Positions 18,582-29,172 of a stretch of 64,000 bases of DNA are shown in pieces. The DNA is from Streptomyces californicus. Lineage in GTDB: Bacteria > Actinomycetota > Actinomycetes > Streptomycetales > Streptomycetaceae. The position numbers and the translations under genes are program-made. The stretch spans positions 1-64,000 of the forward strand of contig NZ_JNZZ01000001.1 in the NCBI RefSeq assembly GCF_000717645.1, in the 5' to 3' direction. Position 1 is the first letter of the stretch. The number at the start of each line of letters is the position of its first letter. The notes below the pieces were generated by a model, which did no database searches, had not been told where the DNA came from, and was given only the letters and a program-made list of their open reading frames with translations.

Positions 18582-18618
18582 GGGCCGGGGCGGCGGGGCC
18601 GCCCCGGCTCACGTCACG

Positions 18619-20970
<2,352 letters not shown>

Positions 20971-22632
20971 TTACGGGATCGGCGGCCGGTGCTCGTCCCA
21001 GCGCAGGTCGTCCTCCAGTTGGGCGGCGAGGGCGATCAGGCGCTCCTCGCTACGGGAGGGGCCCAGGAGCTGGGCGCCGACGGGGAGGCCGGAGCGGGTG
21101 AAGCCGGCCGGGACGTTCACGCCGGGCCAGCCGAGGACGTTCCACGGCCAGGCGTAGGGGCAGGCGGCGGTCATCGCGAGGTCGGTGCGCCAGGCGCTCA
21201 GCTGGTCGAACCTGCCGATCCGCGGCGGCGGTGCGGCCGTGGTCGGGGTGAGCAGCACGTCGAACCCGGAGGCGTCGAAGAGGGCGCCGATACGGCGGTG
21301 CTGGCGCACCTCGCGGGCGCGGGCGGCCCGTACCGCCCGGCCGCCGAGCCGGGTCCCGGTGCGCAGGGCGCTGCGGGTGCGCGGGTCGAGCAGGGCCGGT
21401 TCGGGGTGGCGGGCGGCGAACTCGGCGATGCCCGCGGTGGCCCGGGGCACGAAGGCGAGGCCGATCAGCCCGTACCGGGGGCGGGCCTCCTCGACGTGGT
21501 GGCCGAGCCGGGCCAGGGTCTCGGCGAGCGCGGTGACCGCGCGGCGCACCTCGGGGTCGGGCCCGGCGCCGGTGAGGGTGAGCGGGGGCCGCCAGGCCAG
21601 CGCGACGCGCAGCCGGCCGGGGTCGCGGCGGGCGGCCTCGGCGGCGCGGACGGCGGGCGGGCGGTGGAGGTCCTCGGGGTGCGGGCCGGCCGCCGCGTCG
21701 AGCAGGAGCGCGGCGTCGGCGACCGTACGGGCGAGGGGGCCGTTGACCGTGAGGCCCTGGAAGGCGTCGCTGTGCGGGTGGACGGAGACGCGCCCGCGCT
21801 GCGGCTTGATGCCGACGAGGTGGGTCCAGGCGGCGGGGATGCGGACGGAGCCGGCGCCGTCCGAGCCGAGGGCGGCGGGGACGAGCCCGGCGGCGACGGC
21901 GGCCGCCGATCCGCCGGAGGAGCCGCCCGGGGTGTGGGCGGTGTTCCACGGGTTGCGGGTGGCGCCGAAGCCGGGGCCCTCGGTGAAGGGCCACTGGCCC
22001 AGTTCGCAGGAGTTGGTCTTGCCGACGACGACGGCCCCGGCGGCGCGCAGCCGGCGGACCGCCTCGCTGTCGGCGGTGGCCGGGGGCCGCTCCCCGGCGC
22101 AGCCGAAGTGGGTGGGCAGGCCCGCCACGTCGGTGTCGTCCTTGACGGCGACCGGTACGCCGAGGAGCGGCAGCCGCTCCCCCGCCGCGAGCCTGCGGTC
22201 GGCCTCGGCGGCCTCGGCCAGGGCCGCTTCGGCGCGCAGGTGGCGGAAGGCGTTGAGGGTGGGCTGGGTGGCCTCGATACGGGCGAGGGCGTCGGCCACC
22301 AGGGCGGTGGAGGTGGTGGCCCCCTCGGCCAGGCGACGGGCGCTCTCGGCGAGTCCGGGGAGCGGCGGGGGGACGGGGGCGGTGCGGTGGGCGACGCGGC
22401 CGGGGTCCCGTACGGCCGGGGCGGGCCGTCCTGGCCGGGTGGCGGGCCGGCCCGCTCCGGCGGGCTCGGCCGTGGTGGCGGATGCGGCGGGTGCGGGAGC
22501 GACTGACGCGGCTCCGGTGGGCTCGGCTGCGGCAGGCGCGGGGGCGGCGGGTGCGGGTGCGGGTGCGGCAAGCTCGGCTGCGACTGACGCGGCCCCGGTC
22601 GGGTCCGCTTCGGTGGGCTCCGCTGAGGACAT
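20971..22632 (-). CDS. Amidase-signature enzyme
   Basis: A 553-residue amidohydrolase of the amidase-signature family. The Ser-cisSer-Lys triad is visible: Lys in GVPVAVKDDTDVAG, and the serines in TPGGSSGGSAAAVAAG with GSDGAGSVRIPAAW. Substrates range over many amides and cannot be told. The first 95 or so residues are an Ala/Pro/Thr-rich extension with PTGAASVA repeated twice, not part of the fold. ATG at 22632 follows GGGAGGCGGC; a later in-frame start after the low-complexity stretch is possible. Confidence 0.85.
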   Translation of the reverse strand: MSSAEPTEADPTGAASVAAELAAPAPAPAAPAPAAAEPTGAASVAPAPAASATTAEPAGAGRPATRPGRPAPAVRDPGRVAHRTAPVPPPLPGLAESARRLAEGATTSTALVADALARIEATQPTLNAFRHLRAEAALAEAAEADRRLAAGERLPLLGVPVAVKDDTDVAGLPTHFGCAGERPPATADSEAVRRLRAAGAVVVGKTNSCELGQWPFTEGPGFGATRNPWNTAHTPGGSSGGSAAAVAAGLVPAALGSDGAGSVRIPAAWTHLVGIKPQRGRVSVHPHSDAFQGLTVNGPLARTVADAALLLDAAAGPHPEDLHRPPAVRAAEAARRDPGRLRVALAWRPPLTLTGAGPDPEVRRAVTALAETLARLGHHVEEARPRYGLIGLAFVPRATAGIAEFAARHPEPALLDPRTRSALRTGTRLGGRAVRAARAREVRQHRRIGALFDASGFDVLLTPTTAAPPPRIGRFDQLSAWRTDLAMTAACPYAWPWNVLGWPGVNVPAGFTRSGLPVGAQLLGPSRSEERLIALAAQLEDDLRWDEHRPPIP

Positions 22633-22741
22633 GGGCGTGCCGCCTCCCTGGGGTCGCGGGGCCGGCCGGTCGCCCCGGCTGCACCCCCACGTACTTACTG
22701 GAGGGTAACCAGAGGAGGCCACGCGCTCAACCGTTGCGTGC

Positions 22742-22770
22742 GCACCGGCCGTTGCGCATACGGCCGGTGC
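22742..22770 (-). terminator. Hairpin after secreted-protein gene
   Basis: GCACCGGCCGT at 22742-22752 pairs perfectly with ACGGCCGGTGC at 22760-22770, about 50 nt past the stop of the minus-strand gene ending at 22821. Confidence 0.45.
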
Positions 22771-22820
22771 GTCCGGAGTGCTGCGGGTGCTTATGGCGCG
22801 GGCGTCACGGCGTCACGACG

Positions 22821-23207
22821 TCACGGGCGGACCTGGATCTCGCCGATGCCGGTGCCGAGGCTTCCGCAGTGGGCGGTGGACTGGCCGGACTGACCGGGCC
22901 GGAGCGTGACGCGCTCGCCGTCGACGTCCGGCGACCAGCCGCAGACGAGGTGGACCCAGAACACCTGCGTCTGGCTGCCGTTGTTGCGGCAGAGGGCGAA
23001 GCCCGTGTAGTCGTCGATGGCGTGCTTGCCGGTCTCGCAGGAGAGGCCGGGCGGCGTCGCGGCCGGGGCGGCTGTCGCGGTCGCGGCGGTGGCCGGGACC
23101 GCCAGCGCGGCAGCCGCGGCCGCGGCGGCGAGCGCCCGCAGGGCGGGCCGGAAGCGATTCCCCGTGTCCGTGCCGCCCGTGCTCCTCGTCCCCGTGAACA
23201 GGTTCAT
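22821..23207 (-). CDS. Small secreted protein with four cysteines
   Basis: A 128-residue protein with a Sec-type signal: basic start, long alanine-rich core, and likely cleavage near residues 40-50 in a PATAATATA region. The mature part is about 80 residues with four Cys (LSCETG, FALCRNN, HLVCGW, AHCGSL), which could form two disulfides outside the cell. I do not recognise the family and no catalytic motif is visible. Start ATG 23207. Confidence 0.65.
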   Translation of the reverse strand: MNLFTGTRSTGGTDTGNRFRPALRALAAAAAAAALAVPATAATATAAPAATPPGLSCETGKHAIDDYTGFALCRNNGSQTQVFWVHLVCGWSPDVDGERVTLRPGQSGQSTAHCGSLGTGIGEIQVRP

Positions 23208-23406
23208 GTCGGTTCTCCCTCGTGGTGCGCATCCGTGATCCCGGGCGGGATCCACGGCAGCCTTGCCCACGCTCCGTGGCGGAAAACACCGCCTCGTTTC
23301 ACTCTCCGTACGCGCGCCGGGCGGCGCCCCCGCTCCCGGCGTACGCTCGAACGTGCCGGTCACCAGGGATCGCGGCCCCTGACCGGGGCCTTTCCGAGGA
23401 GGCGAC

Positions 23407-24168
23407 GTGAGCGGACACCGATGGGCCGCGCGGACGGCAGCGGGCGCGGCTGCCGTCGCTCTCACCGTGACGGGTGGCACGCTCGCGCGCGCTGACGACG
23501 ATCTCGACGGGCTGAGCGCCCAGGAGATCGTCGAACGCTCGCGCGACGCCCTGCTCAACGCGGACTCCCTGCACCTGAGCGCGCGTGGCACCGTCGACGG
23601 GAGCGGGCGGGCGATGAGCCTGGATCTGACGCTGGACCGCGCGGGGAACTGCGCGGGCGGGGTCGATCAGGGCGAGGACGGCTCGGTGGAGATCGTGAAG
23701 CGCGGCGACGACGTGTGGCTGAAGCCGGACGCCGCCTTCTGGAAGGAGCACGTGCCGGTCGGCGGCTCCACGTTCCACGCGATCCTGGACGGCCGCTACA
23801 TGAAGGCGGCGGCCGACGACCCCCGGCTGATGGGCGTCACCGACGCCTGCGACCTGGACACCTTCCGCAAGCTGATCGAGGACAACGCCGGCGCGGCGGA
23901 GCGCGGCACGCTGACGAAGGGGAAGGAGACCCGGGTGAACGGCGTCCCCGCCGTGCCCGTGACCCGCGTGGAAGGCGGCGAGCGCCTGACCGTCCACGTG
24001 GCCGCCGAGGGCACGCCGTACCCGGTGCGGATCACCGTGCGCAACGCCGAGGAGCGGGGCACGGTGGACTTCTCCGGCTTCGACCGGCCGGTGCCCTCGG
24101 CGACTCCCCCGCCGGACGAGACGGTGGACGTCACGGCCCTGCTGGGGCGCAGCGTCTCGCCGGTGTGA
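23407..24168 (+). CDS. Secreted LprG/LppX-like protein
   Basis: A 253-residue protein with a signal peptide (RTAAGAAAVALTVTGGTLA) but no lipobox Cys, so probably secreted rather than lipid-anchored. The body (DALLNADSLHLSARGTVDG, MSLDLTLDRAGNCAG, EIVKRGDDVWLK, YMKAAADD) follows the half-barrel pattern of mycobacterial LprG/LppX and LolA-like proteins, which carry lipids. Start GTG 23407 behind GGAGGCGAC. A lipid-carrying role is only a family inference. Confidence 0.65.
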   Translation: MSGHRWAARTAAGAAAVALTVTGGTLARADDDLDGLSAQEIVERSRDALLNADSLHLSARGTVDGSGRAMSLDLTLDRAGNCAGGVDQGEDGSVEIVKRGDDVWLKPDAAFWKEHVPVGGSTFHAILDGRYMKAAADDPRLMGVTDACDLDTFRKLIEDNAGAAERGTLTKGKETRVNGVPAVPVTRVEGGERLTVHVAAEGTPYPVRITVRNAEERGTVDFSGFDRPVPSATPPPDETVDVTALLGRSVSPV

Positions 24169-24234
24169 GCCGTACGGGCCGGGGCGGGCGGAATCCGCGT
24201 GCGTCGGCCGCCCGGCGTACGGAAGACTGCGCCG

Positions 24235-25191
24235 ATGGACTCCGCACAGCCCCGCACCGCTCGGGAAGCACAGCCCCGCATCCCGTGGGAAAGGGCCCTC
24301 CGCCATGTCGCGGAAGGCGCATCGGGCCCTCCGGTCGCTTCTGACCTGCGGGTGACGCTGAACTTCCACCCGGACCGCCTGCTGGGCACCGGCCCGATCC
24401 TGGACGCCATGGCCGAGGACGGCGTCTACCGGTCCCAGTTCGTCACCGGGACGAGCAACGGCGGGTTGACCGCGCACCCGGGCGGTGACCGGTGGATGTG
24501 GGAGAGCCGGATCTTCGGCGGGGCGTACGACGAGGCCGGCGCGGAGGAGCGGCCCGTGTACGGGGCGTTGGACTTCCGCCGCAAGCCGGTGGGCGCGGCG
24601 CCGAGGTTCGGATCGGCGCACTTCCGGCTCACCGCCGACACCCTGGAGCGCACCACTTTCTGCTATCCGGACAGCTTCCTCGAACCCGCCGACTTCGGTG
24701 TGGCGGCCCGCATGGGGCTCGTCGAACTCGCGCTCGCCGACCGGCGGGACGACCTCGACGACTACATCGAGGCGCACGTCCACGGGCCGGTCCGGTTGCG
24801 GGAGGACGTGGAGGCGCTGGTCCTGGACCCCTGCTACCGGGACACGGCGGTCGAGGCGGCGGCCCTGCGGCTCGGCTGTGCGGTCGAGTGGCACCCCGGT
24901 TTCCGTCTGGAGGTCGGGGAGCTGCGCCGCCATCCCGACTACCGCGGCCAGGAGTACGTCGACCTGGGCGCCCGGATCGCGGTCGGCGGCGTACTCGATC
25001 CGGGCGTGCTCGGGGCCGCAGCGCGCGGCGGCGGCCACGACCCCCAGGCGGTCAAGAAGGTGTGGCACTGCCTCGCCCGGTTCGGGGCCCCTTCCGGGCG
25101 GACCCTGCTCGCACCACCGGAATCATCACGGCGGCCGCGGTCGTCCGGTCGGCCGGTGGAGCAGCGGTCGGAAGAAGCCGTGCTGCCGTGA
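24235..25191 (+). CDS. DUF3626-domain protein
   Basis: A 318-residue protein matching DUF3626 in order: LRVTLNFHPDR, YRSQFVTGTSNGGLTAHPGG, FGGAYD, YGALDFRR, FGSAHFRL and a C-terminal EWHPGFRL block. The conserved His, Asp and Gly residues suggest an enzyme, but no activity is established. Start ATG 24235; an ATG-like start at 24199 would add 12 residues. No operon partner. Confidence 0.8.
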   Translation: MDSAQPRTAREAQPRIPWERALRHVAEGASGPPVASDLRVTLNFHPDRLLGTGPILDAMAEDGVYRSQFVTGTSNGGLTAHPGGDRWMWESRIFGGAYDEAGAEERPVYGALDFRRKPVGAAPRFGSAHFRLTADTLERTTFCYPDSFLEPADFGVAARMGLVELALADRRDDLDDYIEAHVHGPVRLREDVEALVLDPCYRDTAVEAAALRLGCAVEWHPGFRLEVGELRRHPDYRGQEYVDLGARIAVGGVLDPGVLGAAARGGGHDPQAVKKVWHCLARFGAPSGRTLLAPPESSRRPRSSGRPVEQRSEEAVLP

Positions 25192-25197
25192 AGCGGC

Positions 25198-25231
25198 GAG
25201 ATCCGGCCGGAAGGGGACCGGACCGGATCTC
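25198..25231. terminator. Hairpin between convergent genes
   Basis: GAGATCCGG at 25198-25206 pairs with CCGGATCTC at 25223-25231, with further pairing inward. It lies just after the DUF3626 stop and before the 3' end of the repeat-protein gene. Confidence 0.5.
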
Positions 25232-25283
25232 TGCCGACGGCGCGGCGGGGCTACACGGGGGGGCAGCTTGCTCGAAGGTGTGG

Positions 25284-25736
25284 TCACCGCGGGTCGGCGG
25301 ACACGTCCACATCGATCCACGGCCGCGCGGTCTGCGTGACGGTCACCGTGGGCGCCGGCGCGGGCCGCGCCGTCTCGGTGACCGTGGGCGCGGGCTTGGG
25401 CTGCGCGGTGCGCGTCACCGTCACCGTCGGAGCCGGCTTGGGCTTGGCGGTGCGTGTCACCGTCACGGTGGGGGCGGGCTTGGGCTTCGCGGTACGCGTC
25501 ACCGTCACCGTCGGAGCCGGCTTGGGCTTCGCGGTACGCGTCACCGTCACCGTCGGAGCCGGCTTGGGCTTCGCGGTATGCGTCACCGTCACGGTGGGGG
25601 CGGGCTTGGCCTTGGCCGAGGGCGAGGCGGACGGCTGGGCACTGGCCAGTGCGGTCGGCACCAGCACGGCGAGGACCGGCAGCACGACCACACTGGTGAT
25701 CGCGAGCCCCACACGTCTCCTGCTGACAAGCTTCAT
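25284..25736 (-). CDS. Secreted Lys/Pro/Thr repeat protein
   Basis: A 150-residue protein with an N-terminal signal sequence (MKLVSRRRVG, hydrophobic to about residue 30, ALASA cleavage region) followed by seven tandem units of the pattern AKPKPAPTVTVTRT (residues 41-136) and a short tail WIDVDVSADPR. Alternating basic-proline and Thr-Val segments suggest an extended, wall-spanning or polymer-binding rod. No enzymatic domain or sorting signal is seen. The family is not recognised. ATG 25736 fits the signal peptide; the 8-codon upstream extension does not. Confidence 0.75.
   Translation of the reverse strand: MKLVSRRRVGLAITSVVVLPVLAVLVPTALASAQPSASPSAKAKPAPTVTVTHTAKPKPAPTVTVTRTAKPKPAPTVTVTRTAKPKPAPTVTVTRTAKPKPAPTVTVTRTAQPKPAPTVTETARPAPAPTVTVTQTARPWIDVDVSADPR
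25329..25616 (-). repeat. 42-bp tandem repeat, seven units
   Basis: In-frame coding repeat. Four consecutive units encode exactly AKPKPAPTVTVTRT; the first ends HT, and the last two are variant (one short by two codons). Synonymous third-base differences show the units are not all recent copies, though neighbours at about 25490-25590 are almost identical in DNA. Confidence 0.9.
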
Positions 25737-25866
25737 GTCTTCCTCCGGCGCTCGATCCACGCGGACAGGTGGATCACGTGCGCGCCATCACAGCAGAACG
25801 GACCGCTCCCCAAAGCCTCGTCGGCGTGCTCCGGCGGGGTTTTCACCCGCAGGAGACCTCACTCGA

Positions 25867-25912
25867 ACACAGGCCGTGGGCCCGGCGGCAGCGCCGGGCC
25901 CACGGCCTGTGT
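25867..25912 (-). terminator. Strong terminator, left edge of the cluster
   Basis: A perfect 21-bp stem, 25867-25887 pairing with 25892-25912 around a 4-nt loop. It begins 16 nt past the glycosyltransferase stop on the minus strand and so ends the nine-gene NRPS operon. It is a natural left boundary for the biosynthetic cluster. Confidence 0.85.
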
Positions 25913-25927
25913 CACGGCGACAGGGCC

Positions 25928-27292
25928 TTACGGCGCGGCCCTGTCGGCCCGTGCCGCCTGCTCCGCGAAGACCCGCGCCGCCGCGTTCCGGTCGTGCTCC
26001 GCGTGGAGGGCGCGGGCGCAGTCGCGGGCCGCGGCGCGGCGGGGTGCGGCGATGCGGTCCAGGATCGCGGCGGCGATGTCCGCGGGGTCGCTGTCGCGGC
26101 GCATCCCGGTCCCCGCACCCAATTCGTCCAGGCGGCGGGCGCTGTTGAACTGCTCCTGGAACGAGCCGAAGATGATCGCCGGCACGCCCCACAGCAGGGC
26201 GCGCGTGGTCGTCCCGAAGCCGCCGTGGTGCAGCACGAGGTCCGCGTACGGCAGGTGTTCCTCCAGCGGTACGTAGCCCCGTGCCGTGACGTTCGCCGGC
26301 AGCTCGGCGCGGTGGCCGAGGACGCCGCCGAGGAACTCGAACGCGATGTCCGCGCCGTCCTCGGCGGCCCCCACCAGTTCGGCGGCCCGCACCAACGCGT
26401 CGACCAGCAGGGCCTCTTCGGGCTGATCCGTGGTGGACAGGCTGACCAGGACCCGGCGGGCCGGACCGGGCAGCCGGGCGGGGACCCGCGCCGGCGGATC
26501 GACCTGCGGCCCCACGTAGTGGACCCGGGGCGGGACGGAGGCGGAGGCGGGGTCGAAGCGCGGGTGGCAGGTGACCACCGTGGCGCCGGCGCGCTCGTAC
26601 TGCTCCTGGGCGGTGGCCAGGGGAGCCAGTCCGAACCGTTCACGCACCTCGTTCAACTGGGGCAGGCCCTGCGCGAGCATGCGGGTGAAGAGATAGGTGA
26701 ACGGCCCGCTGCGGGCCGCGCGCAGCCCCGCGAGGGCGGCGGTCGGCAGCGGGTAGATGGTGTTCATCAGGACGATGTGCGGCAGGCCGAGCCGTTCGGC
26801 CGCGACGAGCGGCCCGAAGAGCGTGTAGTCGGCGGCGAGCAGTTCGGCCCCGCACTCCTCGGCGGCCCGGAGGGTGTCGCGGCAGAGCGCTTCGGCGGGG
26901 CCGAACATGACCCGGTCCCGGATCAGCCGCGACGACTCGGCCGGGGTCCGCGCCTCCCACAGCTTGAGGACGTCCGTCTCCCGGCTGCGCGGGTCGTGCC
27001 GGGGGCCGAGCCGGTAGGGCGTGAACTCCAGGCCCGCCGCCCGCACCCGGTCCGCCACGGAGTCGTTCGACAGCACGGTCACCCGGGCCCCGCGACGGGC
27101 GAGGTCGCCGAGCAGCAACAGGGTCGTGGCGACGTTGCCGCCGCCGTCCCACAGCGCGTACAGGATGCGGCGGCCGCGCAGGGACCGCTCCGTGAGCGCG
27201 TCCCGGTCCGGGGCCGACCCCGCGGCCGTGCCCCCGTTCCGGGCCGCCGGGACCGCTCCCTCGCGCCCCGGCGCCACCGGGCCGGCCGTCAC
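25928..27292 (-). CDS. GT1-family glycosyltransferase (macrolide/UGT type)
   Basis: A 454-residue GT-B glycosyltransferase. The C-terminal nucleotide-sugar motif is LVLHHGGFGTTTRALLWG followed by SFQEQFNSARRLDELGAG, as in macrolide and antibiotic glycosyltransferases. The N-terminal RRILYALWDGGGNVATTLLL binds acceptor. The first 45 or so residues are disordered. GTG at 27292 overlaps the ABC gene stop as GTGA. Last gene of the operon, beside the exporter; it either adds a sugar to the product or inactivates it for self-protection before export. Sugar and acceptor unknown. Confidence 0.87.
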   Translation of the reverse strand: MTAGPVAPGREGAVPAARNGGTAAGSAPDRDALTERSLRGRRILYALWDGGGNVATTLLLLGDLARRGARVTVLSNDSVADRVRAAGLEFTPYRLGPRHDPRSRETDVLKLWEARTPAESSRLIRDRVMFGPAEALCRDTLRAAEECGAELLAADYTLFGPLVAAERLGLPHIVLMNTIYPLPTAALAGLRAARSGPFTYLFTRMLAQGLPQLNEVRERFGLAPLATAQEQYERAGATVVTCHPRFDPASASVPPRVHYVGPQVDPPARVPARLPGPARRVLVSLSTTDQPEEALLVDALVRAAELVGAAEDGADIAFEFLGGVLGHRAELPANVTARGYVPLEEHLPYADLVLHHGGFGTTTRALLWGVPAIIFGSFQEQFNSARRLDELGAGTGMRRDSDPADIAAAILDRIAAPRRAAARDCARALHAEHDRNAAARVFAEQAARADRAAP

Positions 27293-29172
27293 ATCCGGCT
27301 CGTTCCGCGCTTCACCGCGGTCGCCGCCCAGGCCAGCATGAGGACGGCGAAGCCCGCGCCGACGCCCACGCCGGTGGCCAGCTGACCGGCGTCCCAGCCC
27401 TCGTTGAGCAGTCCGCGCATCGCCTCCAGCAGGTACGTCGCCGGGTTGACGACCGAGGCGGTCTCGATCCAGCCCTTCAGTTCGGAGGCCGGCATCAGGG
27501 CGGGCGAGATGAACAGCAGCGGGAAGAAGATCAGCGTGGCGGCCTGGGCGGCTGCCGCGTTCCCGGTCATGACGGCGGTGGCGGCGGAGTAGCCGGCGAT
27601 GCCGAGGCCCCACAGCAGGGCGAGGCCGAACACCGCGAGCAGCCCCGGCAGTCCGGTCTCCGGGCTCATGCCCAGGGTCAGGCTGAGCAGGGTCACGATG
27701 ACCGCCTGGACGAGCACCATGAGGGCGCCGATCGCGGTGAAGGAGGTCATCAGCGCGGTGCGCGACAGCGGCATCGTCAACTGCCGCTTGAGATGGCCCG
27801 CTTCGATGTCCTGGACCAGGGTCAGACCGGCCGCGCCGCCGGACAGCGAGGTGAACAGCAGGATCGTCGGCAGCAGGAAGTTCGCGTAGTTGCCGCCGCC
27901 GGACGCCTCGGCCGCCGCCGATCCGCCGAGCAGACCGTCGTACACGAAGAGGAAGAACGTGCCGATCATCAGGTTGGGCGCGGTGGCGGCCGGGTTGCGC
28001 AGGGCCTCGCGCAGCAGGCGGCGCAGCAGCAGCCCGGTCTGGGTGAGCGGGGACGCGGCCTTGCGGGCCTTCGCTCCGCCCTGGGCGTCCGTCTTCGGGG
28101 TGGTCGCCGCGGTGGTCAGCGAGCGCAGCCGCTCCGCCGTCGGCGCGTCCGGCTCGTCGGGCTCGGCCGGGGTGTCGTCGCCGGGGGCGATTCCGTGGCC
28201 GGTGAGCGTGATGAACACGTCGTCCAGGCTCGGGCGGCTGACGCGCAGTCCGTGGTGGCGGACCTTCCGGGAGTGCAGGGTCAGCAGCAGTTCGGGGACC
28301 GCGGAGTCGGGGTTGCGTACGGAGTAGGCGAGGCGGTTGCCCGTGGCGCGGCCCGCCGTGCCCTCGACCAGGACGTCGGCGGCGAGCGCGGCGGCGCTCC
28401 GCTCGTCGGCGAGCACCAGTTCCACGGTGTCGGCGCCGTGTGCGCGCTTCAGCTCGTCCGGGGTGCCCTCGGCGACGATCTTCCCGCCGTCGATGATCGC
28501 GACGCGGTCGGCGAGCTGGTCGGCCTCCTCCAGGTATTGGGTGGTGAGCAGCACGGTCGTGCCCGCGTCGCGCAACGCCCTGACCTGGTCCCAGACGCGC
28601 CGCCGGGCCACCGGGTCGAGACCGTTGGTCGGCTCGTCGAGGAAGAGCACCTCGGGTCGGTGGACGAGGGCGAGCGCCAGGTCCAGACGGCGCTTCATGC
28701 CGCCGGAGTACGTCTTGACCAGGCGGTCGGCGGCGTCCTCCAGGCCGATCAGCGCGAGCAGTTCGTCGGCGCGGGCGGCGGCCTCGTCGCCGCTCATGCC
28801 CCAGAGCCTGCCGGTCTGGTGGAGCGCCTCGCGGGCGGTGGCCAGCTCCGCCAGGCCGGTCTCCTGGAGAGCGACGCCGATGCTGCGGCGCACGGCCTCG
28901 TCGTCGGTCACGGTGTCGTGGCCCGCGATGCGGACGGTGCCCGAGGTGGGGGCGGCGAGCGTCGACAGCAGCCGGACGGTGGTGCTCTTGCCGGCGCCGT
29001 TGGGGCCGAGGAGCCCGTAGATCTCGCCGCGGGCCACCTGGAAGCTGACACCGGTCAGGGCGTGCAGGGGGCCGCTCTTCGACGAGTAGTCCTTGGCCAG
29101 GTCGGTCACGTCGATGACGGGGTCCGCGCTGGTCGCCCGGTCCTTCTCGGTGAGGTGCTGGGCGGTTGTCAT
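27289..29172 (-). CDS. ABC-2 exporter, ATPase and permease fused
   Basis: A 627-residue fusion of a DrrA-like ATPase and a DrrB-like permease. Walker A GPNGAGKST is near residue 57, signature TYSGGMKRR near 145, Walker B VLFLDEPTNGLDP near 165; an ATPase C-terminal regulatory domain and acidic linker follow; residues about 400-620 hold around six membrane segments. DrrAB-type pumps export antibiotics, so self-resistance is likely. ATG 29172 overlaps the NRPS stop as ATGA. The fused layout is less common than separate drrA/drrB genes. Confidence 0.9.
   Translation of the reverse strand: MTTAQHLTEKDRATSADPVIDVTDLAKDYSSKSGPLHALTGVSFQVARGEIYGLLGPNGAGKSTTVRLLSTLAAPTSGTVRIAGHDTVTDDEAVRRSIGVALQETGLAELATAREALHQTGRLWGMSGDEAAARADELLALIGLEDAADRLVKTYSGGMKRRLDLALALVHRPEVLFLDEPTNGLDPVARRRVWDQVRALRDAGTTVLLTTQYLEEADQLADRVAIIDGGKIVAEGTPDELKRAHGADTVELVLADERSAAALAADVLVEGTAGRATGNRLAYSVRNPDSAVPELLLTLHSRKVRHHGLRVSRPSLDDVFITLTGHGIAPGDDTPAEPDEPDAPTAERLRSLTTAATTPKTDAQGGAKARKAASPLTQTGLLLRRLLREALRNPAATAPNLMIGTFFLFVYDGLLGGSAAAEASGGGNYANFLLPTILLFTSLSGGAAGLTLVQDIEAGHLKRQLTMPLSRTALMTSFTAIGALMVLVQAVIVTLLSLTLGMSPETGLPGLLAVFGLALLWGLGIAGYSAATAVMTGNAAAAQAATLIFFPLLFISPALMPASELKGWIETASVVNPATYLLEAMRGLLNEGWDAGQLATGVGVGAGFAVLMLAWAATAVKRGTSRM

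Noticed and set aside
25329..25616. Regular 42-bp repeats considered as a CRISPR array
   Set aside because: Repeats are contiguous and in frame within an exported protein; no unique spacers and no cas genes.
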